A stretch of 64,000 nucleotides of DNA from positions 2,300,001 through 2,364,000 of the forward strand of contig NZ_CP067377.1 in the NCBI RefSeq assembly GCF_019565455.1, given 5' to 3'. The translations under genes and the position numbers were made by a program. This document shows, piece after piece, positions 8,908-17,407 of the stretch (the first letter of the stretch is position 1; every line of letters begins with the position of its first letter). The notes under the pieces were generated by a model that was not told where the DNA came from, ran no database searches, and worked only from the letters and a program-made list of their open reading frames with translations. Source of the DNA: Flavobacterium oreochromis. GTDB lineage: Bacteria > Bacteroidota > Bacteroidia > Flavobacteriales > Flavobacteriaceae.

Positions 8908-10532
8908 ATGGAATTTGCTTTATTAATTATAATCATTGTTGTAGCAATGGGCTTCGACTTGGTCAACGGCTTTCACGATGCGGCTAATTCGATTGCTACT
9001 GTAGTTTCAACAAAGGTATTATCGCCAACGCAAGCTGTAATATGGGCTGCAATTTTTAACTTCGCTGCTTATTGGGTTTTTGATATGAGCGTAGGTAATA
9101 CGGTAGCAAAAACAGTAGATAACTCAGTTATTGACTTATGGGTAATTTTATCTGGTTTGTTAGCTGCTACAGTATGGAATTTATTAACATGGTGGTTAGG
9201 AATTCCTTCTTCTTCTTCACATACCCTTATAGGTGGATTTGCAGGTGCTGCTGTGGCTCATGCAGGTTTTGATGTATTAAAATTAGAAGAAATTACAAAA
9301 CCATTAATGTTTATTGTTTTAGCCCCAATTATCGGGGGAATTATATCGTTTATTATAACCCTTATGACAATTCAAAGAAACTTTTTTATTAAGTTGTCAT
9401 GTTATATACTATTAACTGTTTTTACAGTTTATATGACTTGGGCTTATAAAGATATTTTTGATATAAAACCTATTATGATCTGGATTATTGGTGTTTTATT
9501 ATCTTCATTTGTGTTGATTTTTATCATTTTTGAAATAGTTGTAGGTAAAAATAATACAGCTATGAAAGAAGGTAATTTGTATAAAAAACTACAGCTATTA
9601 TCATCTGCTGCCTTCTCATTAGGTCATGGTGGGGCTGATTCACAGAAAGTGATGGGAATCATTTGTGCAGCATGTATCGTATATGCTAATGGTGTTAGAA
9701 GAGGAGAAGTAAAAGGAGACGTTCCTAGTTTATTACAAGTAACAGAAGTTTTACAAGTAAAATATACAAATGATGAAGGGAAAATTAAAAAATTTAAACC
9801 TGCTATAGGGATTTTTGATAAAGATACTGTTTATGTAGATGGAAAAAAGATAATCGATTTATCTGCTAAACAAAATATTTATGAAGATGAAAAATTAGTA
9901 CCAGGTGTAAATCCAAAAAATCCTTTTCTTTTACATTTGAAAAAAGAAAATATTGATTTGAGTAACTTTGATAAAGTAGCTAAAGAATTAACAACATTGC
10001 ATGTATATACTGATAAAAAGGATGTACATGATAATGACACTAAAGAAGTTATTTTTAAAGATAAACAATTAAATTCTACCTACCGTTATGCGAAAATATT
10101 TGCAAAATATGTAGATGAAAAAGGAAAGTTAAAAGAGGATATAAAGGCTAAAGTTGAAACAAAAGTTACTAATAAAACGATGCCTATCTGGATTGCTTTT
10201 GGATGCTATTTAATGATTGGATTAGGAACTTTAATGGGGGGTGGAAAATCGTCAAAACAATGGGAACTAAAATTACTAAAGTGACACCATTGGAAGGAGT
10301 TTGTTCTGAAACTGCTGGTGCGTTAACACTTTTTACAGTTTCTCAAATGGGAGTTCCCGTATCCACAACTCATACTATAACGGGATCTATTATAGGTGTT
10401 GGAGCAACTAAACGCCTTAGTGCAGTAAGATGGGGGGTAACTATAAATTTAATTTGGGCTTGGATTTTAACTATTCCAGTTTCTGCCTTAGTAGCTGCAA
10501 TCATTTATTACATTTTGTCAATTTTTAATTAA
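8908..10532 (+). CDS. PiT-family inorganic phosphate transporter, frameshifted in a poly-G run
   Basis: A cation-coupled phosphate permease of the inner membrane. The N-terminal PiT signature GFDLVNGFHDAANSIATV and the C-terminal repeat PVSTTHTITGS are both present, with hydrophobic segments in each half. Between them, about residues 260-420, is a long hydrophilic, lysine-rich insertion. The frame breaks at the G run 10236-10241: one more G joins GLGTLMGG to WKIVKTMGTKITKVTPLEG and gives about 541 residues. Only the last 80 residues are displaced by the break. It follows the DUF47 gene by 23 bp and is closed by a terminator. Confidence 0.87.
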
Positions 10533-10550
10533 TCGTATACTATTTCTCTC

Positions 10551-10580
10551 AAAAGAGGCTATATATTAGCCTCTTTTTTT
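10551..10580 (+). terminator. terminator after the phosphate transporter operon
   Basis: AAAAGAGGCT (from 10551) pairs with AGCCTCTTTT in a compact hairpin with an AT loop, followed by a run of T. It lies 18 bp after the transporter stop codon. Confidence 0.85.
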
Positions 10581-10658
10581 TAATCCTAGTTTAAAAAAAT
10601 AACAATTTAATATACAACACACAACTTTAATTTAATATTTTTTAATCTAACACTAAAC

Positions 10659-11380
10659 ATGAAAAAAAATCTTTTAGCTTTGTTATTTGCCCTTATAACA
10701 GCAAATATTTTTGCGCAGAATGATGAGCATTTATCTGGGTTTTCTGCTCTTTCATTGACCTATAAATTTAATAAAAAATGGTATGCTTATGGAGAATTAC
10801 AATCTCGCTCATTAGCTGATTTTGAAACAGTAGATTATTATGAAGTAAAAGGGGGTACAGGAATTAATATTAATTCAAGTAATCAAGCTTTTTAGGAATA
10901 GGAAGATATGCTAATTATAAAGATAAGAGTATTTCAAATGAAGAATTACGTTTTTGGTTACAGTATACCTATAATAAATCATTTGGACGCGTAAAATTTG
11001 AAAATAGAATAAGGGTTGAAAAAAGACTTTTTCATAATCCTATTACAGATGTTGATAGTAATACAGAACGCTATAGATATCGTTTAAATCTTATTGTGCC
11101 AATTAATAATAAAAAAGTTGATGCAAATACTTTTTTTGTTAATGCGTATGATGAATTATTTTTAGGACCTGAAAATCCAACTATTAATAAAAATAGAATA
11201 TATGCGGGTGGAGGGTATCAAGTTTCTAAATCTTTTGGAGTGTCTTTAGGGTATTTATTTCAAAGAGATTTTGGTGTTAAGTCTAATGCAAATTTACATT
11301 TTGCTTTTTGTGGTTTAAATTTTACAATTGATAGATCAAATAGCACTCCAATACAAGTTCCAACTCCAGATCATGATTAG
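10659..11380 (+). CDS. DUF2490-type outer-membrane beta-barrel protein, frameshifted in a poly-T run
   Basis: A predicted outer-membrane protein of about 240 residues with a signal peptide (MKKNLLALLFALITANIFAQ). The body alternates aromatic and polar residues in short strands (KKWYAYGELQSRS, ELRFWLQYTYNKSF, FENRIRVEKRLF, RYRYRLNLIVP), the pattern of DUF2490 family barrels. One base is missing from the T run 10889-10893; adding a T converts the stop after SNQAF into SNQAFLGIGRYANYKDK and restores one frame to 11380. Function of the family is unknown. It stands alone between two terminators. Confidence 0.72.
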
Positions 11381-11403
11381 TCTTTAATCATGTTAGAATA
11401 ATT

Positions 11404-11445
11404 AATAAGGCTCGATGTTAAAATCAATCGAGCCTTATTTTTTTC
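11404..11445. terminator. bidirectional terminator between convergent genes
   Basis: Perfect 13-bp arms 11404-11416 (AATAAGGCTCGAT) and 11427-11439, with T tracts leaving on the plus strand and a shorter one on the minus strand. It separates the DUF2490 gene from the convergent gene ending at 11466. Confidence 0.85.
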
Positions 11446-11465
11446 TGTCTTTCATTTTAAATAAA

Positions 11466-12221
11466 TTATTTTTTCTTAAGTATTTTATATTCCTCATAGC
11501 AACCGTTGATAGCATCTAAAATTTGAAGATCATTGGCTGTTTTCATAAATGTGTCAGAATAATTACAACGTTCTAGAATTTCGTTTAACTCTTTTTCATT
11601 TATTCCAAACATTAAATAAATGGTTTGACGATCATAACGATTTTGTAATATATTTCTTAAGTTATCATCTTTGCGTAATTCTTTTAATTTTTTGAGTTCA
11701 GTAGGTTTTTTTCCAAAAAAATTATAAAGTGCATCAGCAGGATTAAATAAAGAGCCAATGACTCTGTTAAAAGCATTAGGCGAATTTTCACCCCCTTCAT
11801 ATCGTTTGGTAAGACCAGCTATTGAATACCAATAATTTTCTCTTTCAGGAATTAATTTAGAATCAACTTCTAAATAACCTGTCAGTTCATAAGGAGGAAT
11901 TACAATTTCTTCTAAAGCGTAAGCTTTTTCAGTTAATTTTATTCTGAAATTTTGATTTTTTATCCAATCATTAGTAACTCTTATTTCAATGGATTGAAAG
12001 CCTAAGCAAGAAATGAGTAAATTATCATTTAGATCAGCTATAATTTCAAAATTGCCTTTGGCATCTGATATAGCACCGCGAACTTTATTTGTGTTAACAA
12101 TATTAACATTCCAAATAGGAGCTAAGGTATTGCTGTTGATAATAGTTCCTTTTACAGTAGTTTCTTGTCCCCAAGTAGAAGAAGCAAAAAAACATAAAAA
12201 TATAAATATAAAATATCTCAT
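11466..12221 (-). CDS. secreted protein with carboxypeptidase-regulatory-like (CarboxypepD_reg) domain
   Basis: A 251-residue protein starting with a signal peptide (MRYFIFIFLCFFASSTWGQ) followed at residues 22-100 by a beta-sandwich CarboxypepD_reg-like domain (VKGTIINSNTLAPIWNVNIVN, AISDAKGNFEI, ISCLGFQSIEI). Such domains usually front TonB-dependent receptors, but here a soluble alpha-helical segment rich in Lys/Glu/Asn follows and no barrel. Probably periplasmic or cell-surface. Role unknown; proteins of this architecture are common in Flavobacteriaceae. Confidence 0.7.
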   Translation of the reverse strand: MRYFIFIFLCFFASSTWGQETTVKGTIINSNTLAPIWNVNIVNTNKVRGAISDAKGNFEIIADLNDNLLISCLGFQSIEIRVTNDWIKNQNFRIKLTEKAYALEEIVIPPYELTGYLEVDSKLIPERENYWYSIAGLTKRYEGGENSPNAFNRVIGSLFNPADALYNFFGKKPTELKKLKELRKDDNLRNILQNRYDRQTIYLMFGINEKELNEILERCNYSDTFMKTANDLQILDAINGCYEEYKILKKK

Positions 12222-12366
12222 AACTAAAATTGTCTTTGCTAAAGTAGTTAAACCTTACGATATTTTTTGTAGTTTAAAGGAAAATTAACAAATGTATTTT
12301 TATAAAAATTTAAAACTTAAAAAGAATAGGATTTAATGAGTTTTGAAAGAGTAAAAGATAAGAAAT

Positions 12367-12429
12367 GAAGATATCTGAAAAGTAAAAAAAGTAACTCATG
12401 TTGAGTTTTAGAGTTTTTCAGATATCTTC
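12367..12429. repeat. long inverted repeat behind the DUF1456 gene
   Basis: Perfect 15-bp arms 12367-12381 (GAAGATATCTGAAAA) and 12415-12429 enclose a second small palindrome (AACTCA..TGAGTT, 12392-12406). No T tract follows on either strand, so it is not a textbook terminator, although it lies just beyond the stop codon (12440) of the minus-strand gene. Confidence 0.6.
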
Positions 12430-12439
12430 AAGAGAATTA

Positions 12440-12862
12440 TTAGTCTTTTTTCTTACCATTTTTAAAACGAACGGGTTCGAATATAGGATTTGAATTTTTA
12501 GTGTTTTTTTTAAAATAAGGTTGTTTGTCAGCTGGTTTTAAAGTTTTATTAACTGTCTTTTTTTCAATTTGTTTTTTTTCAGATTGAAATTTTTCAATGT
12601 TTTGTTTATTAATATTCAAAACATCTAAAGGATTTTTAGGAGTTTCTTTACTTCCTCTTAAATAAATAATTAAACCGTTTAGAAAATTGCGTAATATTTG
12701 ATCACCACATTCCATATATTTAGGATGGTCTTCATTACGAAAAATATTACCCAATTCAGCCTTTGAAGCTCTAAAGTCTACTAATTCAAGAATTTCTACT
12801 ATTTGATCGTCTCTAAGTTGTAATGCAACTCTTAATTTTTTAAATATGTCGTTGTTGGTCAT
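12440..12862 (-). CDS. DUF1456 (YehS-like) protein
   Basis: Of 140 residues the first 75 match the DUF1456 family, which holds two copies of a short helical repeat: NDIFKKLRVALQLRDDQIVEILEL, then a second unit ending LRNFLNGLIIYLRG. The rest is a Lys/Asn-rich, probably disordered tail ending FEPVRFKNGKKKD. The E. coli homologue YehS is uncharacterised, so no function is offered. A -7 box reading TATCTTTG lies at 12881-12888 on its strand, just upstream of the ATG at 12862. Confidence 0.78.
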   Translation of the reverse strand: MTNNDIFKKLRVALQLRDDQIVEILELVDFRASKAELGNIFRNEDHPKYMECGDQILRNFLNGLIIYLRGSKETPKNPLDVLNINKQNIEKFQSEKKQIEKKTVNKTLKPADKQPYFKKNTKNSNPIFEPVRFKNGKKKD

Positions 12863-12880
12863 ATGACGTTAAAGTTTTTT

Positions 12881-12888
12881 CAAAGATA
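12881..12888 (-). promoter_or_regulatory. -7 box for the DUF1456 gene
   Basis: TATCTTTG on the minus strand matches the Bacteroidota TAnnTTTG box, 18 bp before the start codon. I see no clear TTTG element at the expected distance upstream. Confidence 0.5.
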
Positions 12889-12951
12889 CGTTTTTTATAA
12901 TATTTCTCTGTCTCATGTTTAATGAGCTTATATGATATTGTAAAGTTGTTT

Positions 12952-12983
12952 TTTGTGTATTCAAAGCAAAAATTATAGATTTG
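12952..12983 (+). promoter_or_regulatory. promoter of the TerB-like gene
   Basis: TTTG at 12952-12955, a 20-bp spacer and TAGATTTG at 12976-12983 give a complete Bacteroidota-type promoter 19 bp before the ATG at 13003. Confidence 0.65.
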
Positions 12984-13002
12984 TTTATAAATAAGAAAAA
13001 AT

Positions 13003-13404
13003 ATGAATACCCAAGAAGAAAAGATTAATTTATTACAAGAGATGATTGCGTTTGCTGTTGTAGATGGAGAATTGCATGATAGAGAATATGATTTTCTTTG
13101 GATAGTAGCACAAGAATTAGGGGTGGATAAAGCTACTTTTTTAAATTTGTTTACTTTGAAAGGAGAACGACAGATATTGAAAGATGAATTTCAACGTATT
13201 TTGCAATTTTATAGATTAGCTTTATTAATGCATTGTGATGGTATTTTGCATAGTAAAGAGAAAGAAAGGATATGTGAAATAGGAATTAATATGGGGTTAA
13301 ATCCTGGTGCTATGAAAAAGGTACTTTACTTAATGGAGAAATCACCCAGCAAGATGTTAGAAGCAGAAGTAGTCATAGGTGCTTTTGAAGAGCAATTGAA
13401 CTAA
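13003..13404 (+). CDS. TerB-like (tellurite-resistance TerB fold) protein
   Basis: A 133-residue helical protein resembling the TerB/DjlA-N fold: MIAFAVVDGELHDREYDFLWIVAQELGV and a second half with LLMHCDGILHSKEKERICEIGINMGL repeat the same acidic helix-turn pattern (VDGELHDRE / CDGILHSKE), a layout seen in metal-binding TerB domains. There is no ter operon nearby, so a tellurite role should not be assumed. Probably cytoplasmic, since no signal or membrane segment is seen. Confidence 0.65.
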   Translation: MNTQEEKINLLQEMIAFAVVDGELHDREYDFLWIVAQELGVDKATFLNLFTLKGERQILKDEFQRILQFYRLALLMHCDGILHSKEKERICEIGINMGLNPGAMKKVLYLMEKSPSKMLEAEVVIGAFEEQLN

Positions 13405-13430
13405 ATATTAAGAATTATTCTTTTTTTAAA

Positions 13431-13467
13431 CTGTCCAAAAATAAATCTGTTTTTGGACAGTTTTTTT
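13431..13467 (+). terminator. terminator between convergent genes, short member of the CTGTCC repeat family
   Basis: CTGTCCAAAAA (13431-13441) pairs with TTTTTGGACAG (13450-13460), followed by seven T. The arms share the CTGTCC-A-run signature of the larger elements at 26017, 28827 and 29613. Confidence 0.8.
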
Positions 13468-13471
13468 AAAA

Positions 13472-14937
13472 TTATACTTTTTCTATTTTTTTATTTTCAT
13501 CACAACCAAATAAATGGTCTCGTTTAATTAATTCCGCAATACCTTTTGGAAGCATTTCTTCCCATCCAGGTTTACTACAACCAATCATTTTTAAGACTTC
13601 ACGAGAAAATATTTTTAAATGTGATTTGTCAAAATCGGTAATATCAATTACTTTTCCGTTATAAGCAAAGAATTTGTATAATTCTTTCATTCTAGGATGT
13701 ACTTTAAGGTTTTGAGAAGTAAGGATGGTTCCATCTTCATCTTCCATAGGGTATAGATAAACTTTCATATCACGGTAGAATAGTTTACCAAAAGCTTCTA
13801 GAATTCCACCGCTTAAATGGCGGTAGTATTTTTCATCAAAAATATCAATTAAATTGTTAACTCCCATAGCAAGGCCCATACGTTCTTTGGTATAGTTAGA
13901 GAAATATTCAACAACTTTATAGTATTCTTGGAAATTAGAAATTAGTACAGTTTGCCCTAATGAGCAGAGGAGTTCTGCACGGTCTAAGAAATCTTTTTCA
14001 TCAATTTCACCATCAGAACGTAAATTGGATAAAGTAATTTCAAATACGACAAGAGTATTTTCTTCTTTTACTTTGTTTTCTTGTAGAAACATCTGCAACG
14101 ATTTTTCGTACATATCCATATTTACTTTAGTAACAGGACGGAAGCTACCTCTAAGAGCTAAAATGTTTTTTTTGTATAAGATTTGAGCAGGTAGTACGTT
14201 TTTGGCATTAGGGTCAAACATTACAGCGTCTGTCATACCATTACGTACTAACTGTAGACTCATTAATCGGTTATCAACATCATTAAAACGAGGGCCAGAA
14301 AAGTTAACAGTATCTATTTCTAATTGATCTTTATCGATATGATCATATAAATAGCGTAATAATCGTTTAGGATCATTATATTTGTAAAAAGCACCGTAAA
14401 TCAAATTTACGCCTAATTTGCCTAAAGTTTCTTGTTGTAGTTTTGCATCATTTTCTTTAAATCGAATATGAAGAATAATTTCATTATACGCTTCATCAGG
14501 GTCGAGTTGAAAAATGATACCTACCCATCCGTGTCCTTTATATTGTTTGGCAAAATCTATAGTGGCTACAGTATTTGCATAACTAAAAAATAATTTGTTA
14601 GGATGTTTTTCTCTTTTAAACGCTGTTCAACTAATTCAATTTCATGTTGGAGCATTTTACGTAATCGGCTTTCCGTTACATAACGTCCATCATCTTCTAT
14701 ACCATAAATAGCATCACTAAAATCTTTATCATATGCACTCATTGCTTTTGCAATAGTACCAGAGGAAGCACCAGCTCTAAAAAAATGTCTAACGGTTTCT
14801 TGTCCTGCACCTATCTCGGCAAAAGTACCGTAGATATTTTCATTTAAGTTAATTCTTAGGGCTTTATCGCTTATGGAAGGGATTTGTGCAATCTCTCTAT
14901 CTCCTTTTAATCTAATTTCGTTTTGTAGATCTTTCAT
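13472..14937 (-). CDS. conserved Bacteroidota protein of unknown function (about 488 aa), frameshifted
   Basis: A large cytoplasmic protein I recognise as conserved in Bacteroidota, often carrying unreliable names in databases (nicotinate-nucleotide adenylyltransferase or TonB-dependent receptor). Neither name fits: there is no signal peptide, barrel or nucleotidyltransferase HxGH motif. The N terminus GTFAEIGAGQETVRHFFRAG is very glycine-rich and well conserved; later conserved stretches are NFSGPRFNDVDNRLMSLQLV and LALRGSFRPVTKVNMDMYEKS. One base is missing from the T run near 14613-14616 (plus strand). I start it at 14937 (or 14943), directly behind the promoter 14958-14989, not at an ATG farther upstream. 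Function unknown. Confidence 0.75.
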
Positions 14938-14957
14938 CTTCATAATTAAATACATTG

Positions 14958-14989
14958 CAAAGGTAGTAAAAGCCTTATTTTTTATCAAA
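14958..14989 (-). promoter_or_regulatory. promoter of the 488-aa conserved protein
   Basis: On the minus strand TTTG (14986-14989), a 20-bp spacer and TACCTTTG (14958-14965) form a full Bacteroidota promoter. The leader before the ATG would be only about 10 nt, which decides the start of the gene. Confidence 0.7.
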
Positions 14990-15021
14990 TAATATTTATT
15001 TTTGTCAAAAAAGCATTTCTG

Positions 15022-15786
15022 TTGAAAATATATTTTTTAGGTACCGGAACCTCACAAGGAATTCCCGTTATAGGGAGTGATCATCCTGTTTGTTTAAGTG
15101 AGGATATAAGAGATAAGCGTTTACGTGTTTCTGTTTGGATTCAATGGGATCATTATTCATTTATAATAGATTGTGGGCCTGATTTTAGACAACAGATGCT
15201 TTTGTCGAAATGCCCCAAAATTGATGCCATTTTTTTTACACATGAACATGCAGATCATACAGCTGGATTAGATGATATACGTCCCTTCTTTTTTAAACAA
15301 GGAAATATTCCTATTTATGGACATCAACGCGTTTTGAGAAATTTAGAAAAAAGATTTGATTACATATTTCAAACTGTGAACAAATATCCTGGAGCTCCTA
15401 GTGTAGACGAAAATATTGTCTTAAAAGAAGAATTAATAAAAATTGGGGATAAAGAAATAGAACCAATAAATGTTTGGCATGGGAATTTACAAACTTTTGG
15501 ATATCGTTTCGATCGTTTTGCTTATCTTACAGATGTTAAGAGTATTGAACAAGATGAATTAAAGAAACTTTTAGGATTAGATGTTTTAGTAGTTAATGCG
15601 TTAAGAGAAGAACCACATGAAACTCATTTTAATCTAGAAGAAGCATTAGCATTAATAGAAAAAGTAAAGCCTAAAAGAGCTTATTTAACACATATAAGTC
15701 ATTTGTTTGGATTTCATAAAGAAATTGAAACAAAATTACCAGAAAATGTAAGGGTAGCTTATGATAATTTGCAAATAACTATATAA
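15022..15786 (+). CDS. MBL-fold metallo-hydrolase, PhnP-like
   Basis: A 254-residue metallo-beta-lactamase-fold phosphodiesterase-type enzyme. The zinc motif THEHADHTAGLDDIRPF (HxHxDH) is intact, and later ligands are plausible in INVWHGNL, YLTDVKSI and LTHISHLFGFH. The N terminus FLGTGTSQGIPVIGS is the PhnP/RNase Z-like opening, which forces use of a TTG start codon at 15022. PhnP relatives cleave cyclic phosphodiesters; a role in phosphonate use is unlikely here because no phn genes are near. The next gene follows after 3 bp. Confidence 0.85.
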   Translation: MKIYFLGTGTSQGIPVIGSDHPVCLSEDIRDKRLRVSVWIQWDHYSFIIDCGPDFRQQMLLSKCPKIDAIFFTHEHADHTAGLDDIRPFFFKQGNIPIYGHQRVLRNLEKRFDYIFQTVNKYPGAPSVDENIVLKEELIKIGDKEIEPINVWHGNLQTFGYRFDRFAYLTDVKSIEQDELKKLLGLDVLVVNALREEPHETHFNLEEALALIEKVKPKRAYLTHISHLFGFHKEIETKLPENVRVAYDNLQITI

Positions 15787-15789
15787 TAT

Positions 15790-16257
15790 ATGAGAAAATT
15801 ACTTTTATACGGATTCATCTTTTCAGTTTTAATGAATATTTTTCAATTAATGTATGCCACTAAGAAATTTAACCATGATAGTGAGACAACAGAAAAATAC
15901 AAGAAAAAAGTAAAAGATTCAATAGCTAAAATAGTAGCTGAAAAAGAAGAAGGAGATTATTTTTCATTAATACACAATGATAAAGCCAGAGATTATTTTG
16001 AAGATCAAGATGTAGATCAATTAATGCCAAAAATAAAAGAGCAATTAGTAGAAATGAATAATAATGCTAAAGGAAATCCTTTAATATCTTATGAGGGTAT
16101 GGTTATTAATAAAGTACGTTTTTTAAATCACCGTTGGATAATTGCCGATTTTACAGGAGAGTCAGGTTGGGGAGAAGTAATATTAAAATATTTTGTAGAA
16201 CCAACAGGTAAAATTTCTTTTGAACCAGCAGAGATATTGATGTATCCAAATGATTAA
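15790..16257 (+). CDS. conserved hypothetical, single-pass membrane-anchored protein
   Basis: A 155-residue protein with one N-terminal hydrophobic segment (LLLYGFIFSVLMNIFQLMYA), then a charged helix (about 28-55) and a compact alpha-beta domain with the pattern VRFLNHRWIIADFTGESGWGEVILKYF. It starts 3 bp after the metallo-hydrolase stop, so the two are co-transcribed. I do not recognise the family; the topology suggests an inner-membrane anchor with the domain in the periplasm. Confidence 0.6.
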   Translation: MRKLLLYGFIFSVLMNIFQLMYATKKFNHDSETTEKYKKKVKDSIAKIVAEKEEGDYFSLIHNDKARDYFEDQDVDQLMPKIKEQLVEMNNNAKGNPLISYEGMVINKVRFLNHRWIIADFTGESGWGEVILKYFVEPTGKISFEPAEILMYPND

Positions 16258-16480
16258 TAAAATGTTTTTAGAAGATAAAAAGACAATTATTTATGTTTAA
16301 CAACTTAGTTTGAGTTATAATAAAGTATCATATTTTAATTTGTTTATTAAAAATATAATTTTTTATTTAAAGATTATAAATAAGGAAGCTAAAATTCTCT
16401 AATAAAATACTATTAAGTAAAGAGTTAAGAGAGGAAAAGTAATCTTGATATTATTCTAAAAAATGAGTAAGTTAAAATAA

Positions 16481-16512
16481 AAAGGGGGACTTTTAACTAA
16501 AGCCCCTTTTTT
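16481..16512. terminator. orphan terminator-like hairpin
   Basis: AAAGGGG (16481-16487) pairs with CCCCTTT (16503-16509), with T tracts on both strands. It lies 220 bp beyond the gene ending at 16257, so it either ends a long 3' UTR or belongs to an unseen small RNA. The rest of 16258-16770 is AT-rich with no other structure that I can support. Confidence 0.55.
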
Positions 16513-16775
16513 AATATACTCAAGATATAGTTGAGAATGATAATTTATATTGTCTAATTTTCGTATTAAGATTCTGAATTGTTTTTCTGATTTATAAAAA
16601 AGATAGCGATTAAAAATCTAATTAATTGCCTCTCAATTTCTTATTAGAATTTTGTATTGTAAGGATATTTATGTTTTCTTTTATTTATGAAATATTCTAA
16701 AACCTCTAGGAGCTTGTTTTAATTAAAAATTTATTAATTGTTTGTTTTATGAAAAGTAAGGGATAAGGAAATTAA

Positions 16776-16996
16776 ATAAAAAAGAGGCTATCTTATGGTA
16801 AGATAACCTCTAAAATATAAATTTTTAAACGATAATTTTATATCTCCCAAAAACAAAAAAAGATAAAGCTGTGGTGTGTCTACTAATTAACAAAATTTTG
16901 TGAAGAAAATTACCCAATAAAATACAAAACATGGCTAGTAGCTTACTTTATCTAAAGTTTCGTTTAAAAATTTAGTTTGTTTACTTGATTAAGAAC
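16776..16996 (-). ncRNA. structured small RNA, copy 1 of a tandem pair (6S-like candidate)
   Basis: A non-coding unit of about 220 nt. A perfect 14-bp closing stem joins 16819-16832 (AAATTTTTAAACGA) with 16960-16973, and an inner 8-bp stem joins 16861-16868 with 16946-16953. A -7 box TACCTTTG lies at 17003-17010 on the minus strand and a terminator at 16777-16811. The terminator has a G-U pair only if read on the minus strand (an A-C mismatch on plus), which fixes the strand. The long rod with a large one-sided bulge and AT-rich centre resembles 6S RNA, which binds RNA polymerase by mimicking an open promoter. The RNA is well supported; the 6S identity is a guess. Confidence 0.6.
16777..16811 (-). 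terminator. terminator of small RNA copy 1
   Basis: Arms 16783-16795 and 16799-16811 pair over 13 bp with a 3-nt loop. In minus-strand RNA all positions pair (one U-G); the plus-strand RNA has a C-A mismatch. Six T follow on the minus strand. Confidence 0.8.
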
Positions 16997-17002
16997 GTGA
17001 TT

Positions 17003-17010
17003 CAAAGGTA
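17003..17010 (-). promoter_or_regulatory. -7 box of small RNA copy 1
   Basis: TACCTTTG on the minus strand. About 15 bp upstream both copies share the core TTAACCTT, but neither has a standard TTTG -33 element. Confidence 0.55.
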
Positions 17011-17080
17011 GGTAAGTAAAGGTTAAATTTGTTACGGGTAATCCGTATATTATGTTAAAGTTTGTTTTTGCTAATTTTGT

Positions 17081-17115
17081 AAAACAAAAACAGCCGTACA
17101 AAATTGTACAGCTGT
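17081..17115 (-). terminator. terminator of small RNA copy 2
   Basis: ACAGCCGTAC (17090-17099) and GTACAGCTGT (17106-17115) pair fully, with one U-G wobble, only in minus-strand RNA; TTTTTGTTTT follows on that strand. Confidence 0.8.
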
Positions 17116-17301
17116 CTTTTTGATAAATTTTTAAACGATCATTGTATATCTCCCAAAAACAAAAAAATAAGATAAAGTTGTAGGTTTTCTACTAATCAAT
17201 AGAAATTTTAAGAAAATTACCCAATAAAATACAAAATATAGTCAGTAGTTACTTTATCAAAAATTCGTTTAAAAATTTAGTTTGTTTTAATTGATTAAGA
17301 A
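17083..17301 (-). ncRNA. structured small RNA, copy 2 of a tandem pair (6S-like candidate)
   Basis: The same plan as copy 1. The closing stem pairs 17125-17138 with 17265-17278 (14 bp, identical sequence), the inner stem 17171-17178 with 17251-17258, and the terminator spans 17081-17115. The intervals between stems have diverged from copy 1, including small length changes. The stems, the segment AAGAAAATTACCCAATAAAA (plus-strand reading) and the 5' region AACGT near the expected start are kept. The -7 box is TACCTTTG at 17308-17315. The divergent rdgB gene begins about 100 bp beyond the RNA start. No open reading frame of note is inside. Confidence 0.6.
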
Positions 17302-17307
17302 CGTACT

Positions 17308-17315
17308 CAAAGGTA
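17308..17315 (-). promoter_or_regulatory. -7 box of small RNA copy 2
   Basis: TACCTTTG on the minus strand, identical to copy 1 and at the same distance from the closing stem. Confidence 0.55.
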
Positions 17316-17407
17316 GATAATTGAAGGTTAATTGTATTGTGGGTTTTCCGTATATTTTGTTAAAATTTATTTTAATTTATCTTATCTTGCTTTCTTAAAT
17401 TTTAAGT

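Noticed and set aside
10236..10241. Programmed ribosomal frameshift in the phosphate transporter (and in other broken genes)
   Set aside because: No slippery heptamer followed by a pseudoknot that I could identify, and the same loss occurs in unrelated genes; assembly error is simpler.
13003..13404. Tellurite resistance determinant
   Set aside because: TerB-like fold only; no other ter genes nearby.
16776..17320. CRISPR array or coding tandem duplication
   Set aside because: Only two diverged units of about 300 bp with RNA-like stems; no short direct repeats with spacers and no open frames.
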